Of a stretch of DNA of 64,000 nucleotides, positions 62,045-64,000 are shown piece by piece (within the stretch, counting starts at the first letter, position 1; every line of letters begins with the position of its first letter). A program made the translations under genes and the position numbers. The DNA is taken from contig NZ_QJRJ01000073.1 of assembly GCF_003254625.1 (NCBI RefSeq), positions 124,001-188,000 on the forward strand, given 5' to 3'. The DNA comes from Flavobacterium ginsenosidimutans (GTDB taxonomy: Bacteria; Bacteroidota; Bacteroidia; Flavobacteriales; Flavobacteriaceae). The notes under the pieces are model-generated. The model saw only the letters and a list, made by a program, of their open reading frames with translations. It was not told where the DNA came from and did not search any database.

Positions 62045-63613
62045 TTGAAATTTAGATTAAAAAAAATAAAATCTCAACGCGCTTTCGTAATTTACGTTAT
62101 CGCTTCTATTCTTATTACGGTTTCTTCTGTATACATATTAAGTAATTTAATTACTGATCTTACAGAAAAAGCAAATGAAGATCTAGCACAACGTAATTTT
62201 ATTAAAAAGCACGAATTCCTGTCGCAAGAGTTTTCGAAACTTCTGGAACAGGAAAACAGAATTAAACATGTTTTAAAAATTAGTAAGCCAGAGAATCTAG
62301 CTTCTAACTTACAAGTTTTATCTTCAGTTCAAGGCACCAATTTATTAGTCGATAACAATTGGTTTCAGATTAATGACGGTGAAGTTCAGTTTGGGATTGA
62401 CTCTATTTCAGATGTCATGAAAAAAGAGGCGAAAGATTTTATTCTCCAAAATAAAAACAAAGACCATATCAAAACGGTTATTTCGCAGGGAAAAGAACAA
62501 ATTTGGAGAATTTATTTCAAACTCGCTTCAAAAAATTTAACCGTGCGTTATGGTTACGATATCAATTTAAAGAAACTTCACGATTATATTTCTACCGCCG
62601 ACAAAACAACTGGTAATTATGCTTTTGTTTTTGATCAATCTGGAAGATGTGTTTATCATCCAGAATCTGATCTTATTGGAAAAAACGTTTACAAGTTTTC
62701 TTCTACACAACCTTTTGATACTATATTCAGCAAAAAGAAGGATTATGTAAAAACAGTGACAATGTCTGAATTTTTGAAAATGGATGTTATTCGTTTTACA
62801 AAAAAAATAGATATACAAAATCTGTCGTGGTATATATGTGTAGATTTTCCAAAAATATTTGTTGATGAAAATGTAACGTTAATTAAGAAATATTCAACTT
62901 GGATTTATTCGATTACAACTGTAATGTTGTTGTTGATTTTCTATTTATTCTCTTATGTAAACAGACGTGCGTATAGAGAAAAAGGAATTGCGATTAAAGA
63001 AAAAAACCGACTTTTAGTTGAGAACGAAAAAATTGTAAAAGAAAAAGCACTGATTCAGCTTCAGCATTTAAAAGAGCAGATAAATCCGCATTTTTTATTT
63101 AATTCGTTGAACTCGCTTTATATGTTGGTTGGAAGCGATGTGAAAACGGCGCAGAAATTCACACTAAACTTATCTCGAATTTATCGCTATTTAATTGATC
63201 CGCCAGAAAAGAACATTGTTCCTTTAAAGGATGAACTTTTATTTATAGAAAAATATATCTTTTTACAGCAGACTCGTTTTAAAGAAGAATTATTCTTCTC
63301 TATAGAAATCGAAAACCAAACTGCTTTAAACAAACACATCCCCTATCTAGCCTTTCAGATTGCGGTAGAAAATGCTATTAAGCATAATGCTGCCACTCAA
63401 GAAAGTCCTTTAACTACAAAAATCCTGATTAAAGAAGATCAGGTAATCATCAGCAACAATCTTCAAAAGAAATTGACCGCTGAACCAAGTACTAAATTTG
63501 GGTTAAATTACCTGAAAAGTATTTACAATTATTATTCAAAAACCGATTTTAAAACATCAGAAAAAGACGGCGTTTTTATCTGTATTCTTCCATTAATATC
63601 CATTCACTCCTAA
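62045..63613 (+). CDS. LytS-type sensor histidine kinase with an extracytoplasmic sensor
   Basis: The 522-residue kinase starts at TTG 62045, since no in-frame ATG lies before the first membrane helix. Helices at about 14-35 and 290-310 flank an extracytoplasmic domain of about 250 residues with Cache-like character (TTGNYAFVFDQSGRCVYHPE). LKEQINPHFLFNSLNSLYML holds the phosphoacceptor His of the His_kinase family, and a HATPase domain ends the protein (VENAIKHNA, then GLNYL). No LytR-type regulator follows within the window. Confidence 0.88.
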   Translation: MKFRLKKIKSQRAFVIYVIASILITVSSVYILSNLITDLTEKANEDLAQRNFIKKHEFLSQEFSKLLEQENRIKHVLKISKPENLASNLQVLSSVQGTNLLVDNNWFQINDGEVQFGIDSISDVMKKEAKDFILQNKNKDHIKTVISQGKEQIWRIYFKLASKNLTVRYGYDINLKKLHDYISTADKTTGNYAFVFDQSGRCVYHPESDLIGKNVYKFSSTQPFDTIFSKKKDYVKTVTMSEFLKMDVIRFTKKIDIQNLSWYICVDFPKIFVDENVTLIKKYSTWIYSITTVMLLLIFYLFSYVNRRAYREKGIAIKEKNRLLVENEKIVKEKALIQLQHLKEQINPHFLFNSLNSLYMLVGSDVKTAQKFTLNLSRIYRYLIDPPEKNIVPLKDELLFIEKYIFLQQTRFKEELFFSIEIENQTALNKHIPYLAFQIAVENAIKHNAATQESPLTTKILIKEDQVIISNNLQKKLTAEPSTKFGLNYLKSIYNYYSKTDFKTSEKDGVFICILPLISIHS

Positions 63614-63698
63614 AAAAAAGCCACTCACTCCTTTTTGTTTTTTTGCTGAACTAAAATCGAATAGTTTCGGCCAAAAATTAACCTAAACTTAACATCTG

Positions 63699-64000
63699 AT
63701 GAAGGAAAAGGCATTCCTGCATAATTTGATAATATTTTGCATACTCCTATTATTATTAGCACCTCTTACTGTTCATTCTCAAAAGAAAAAGAAAGACAAA
63801 AAAGAAGAGACAACTGAAATTAAAAAAGATTCTACTGACGCCAAAAAAGGCAAAAAATATAGTGACCTAATAAAAAAAGGTTCTGTAAAAAAAGGACTAT
63901 TCAATATCATCCAAGTTAAAACCGATGTTTATTTTGAAATTCAGGACAGTTTGTTTAAAAGAGAATTTCTAATTGTAAACAAATTATCTCAGGTTCCTTA
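63699..64000 (+). CDS. N-terminus of a DUF5118-type zinc-dependent metalloprotease (cut by window end)
   Basis: ATG 63699 opens a frame to the window end (100 codons). It has a signal peptide (LIIFCILLLLLAPLTVHSQ), a Lys-rich linker, and the segment YSDLIKKGSVKKGLFNIIQV followed by KTDVYFEIQDSLFKREFLIVNK. This matches the start of the DUF5118 domain found in large exported zinc metalloproteases of Bacteroidota. The catalytic part lies beyond the window. Confidence 0.75.
   Translation, partial: MKEKAFLHNLIIFCILLLLLAPLTVHSQKKKKDKKEETTEIKKDSTDAKKGKKYSDLIKKGSVKKGLFNIIQVKTDVYFEIQDSLFKREFLIVNKLSQVP

Noticed and set aside
1..64000. tRNA or rRNA genes
   Set aside because: No T-arm plus acceptor-stem pattern or rRNA core segment was noticed by eye; a covariance search would be needed to exclude one.

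Overview
The window looks like a chromosomal segment of a Flavobacterium-type Bacteroidota. The base composition is AT-rich. There is a SusC/SusD pair, promoters of the TAnnTTTG type, almost no Shine-Dalgarno sequences, DUF4293, DUF3667 and DUF5118-type genes, a Rho factor with a long Asn/Gln-rich insert, and many small palindromic intergenic repeats. No tRNA, rRNA, CRISPR array, prophage or complete insertion sequence was recognised.

Region 1 (1-24750) is a nitrogen and molybdenum island. A Crp/Fnr regulator with FNR-like cysteines (359-1063) diverges from a fused assimilatory nitrate reductase (1241-4756) and a rubredoxin-tailed protein that looks like a nitrite reductase stripped of its cofactor cysteines (4850-6280). 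After a histone-H1-like gene come the molybdenum cofactor genes on the minus strand: moeA, a TauE/SafE permease, mobA, cobA, moaD, moeB, a hypothetical gene, moaE, a moaC-moaB fusion and moaA. Next, also on the minus strand, is a second nitrate-reductase-like complex (molybdopterin subunit, four-cluster ferredoxin, Tat-dependent Rieske protein, NarI-like membrane protein) with two intact NarK-type transporters and a third copy broken by a 10-bp tandem duplication. The nitrate reductase and moeA promoters share an inverted repeat (TACTTAT, 6-7 nt, ATAAGTA) lying on the -7 element. The narK operon has a TGA-N6-TCA palindrome about 40 nt upstream of its predicted start.

Region 2 (24751-46966) is a sulfur-scavenging island on the plus strand. 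It holds SusC, SusD, four Cys-type sulfatases, a split DUF1254/DUF1214 pair, a 39-residue membrane protein, a fatty-acid-hydroxylase/sterol-desaturase-family protein, a rhodanese-thioredoxin protein and a YeiH-type transporter. It ends with cysE, a family 2A encapsulin shell and its cysteine desulfurase cargo. The most interesting observation of the window is here. The SusC operon and the cysE-encapsulin operon each begin with the same unannotated module: a promoter with identical 19-nt spacing, a CTATAGrATTAGTAG element, and a 28-codon leader ORF ending in CYMC-x-CC-stop. The SusC leader also carries a second micro-ORF with three consecutive Cys codons, which can pair with the hairpin that follows. 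This suggests cysteine-sensing attenuation linking organosulfur scavenging to encapsulated sulfur storage.

Region 3 (47103-64000) is mostly housekeeping: rocD with a divergent Lrp regulator and a 12-bp inverted-repeat operator, a dienelactone hydrolase, DUF3667, an M28 peptidase, rho, DUF4293, a NarL-type two-component pair, a YfcE-type phosphoesterase, a flotillin-like protein, truA, an ABC exporter, a LytS-type kinase and the start of a DUF5118-type metalloprotease. All functional assignments are from reading the sequences; no database search was run.
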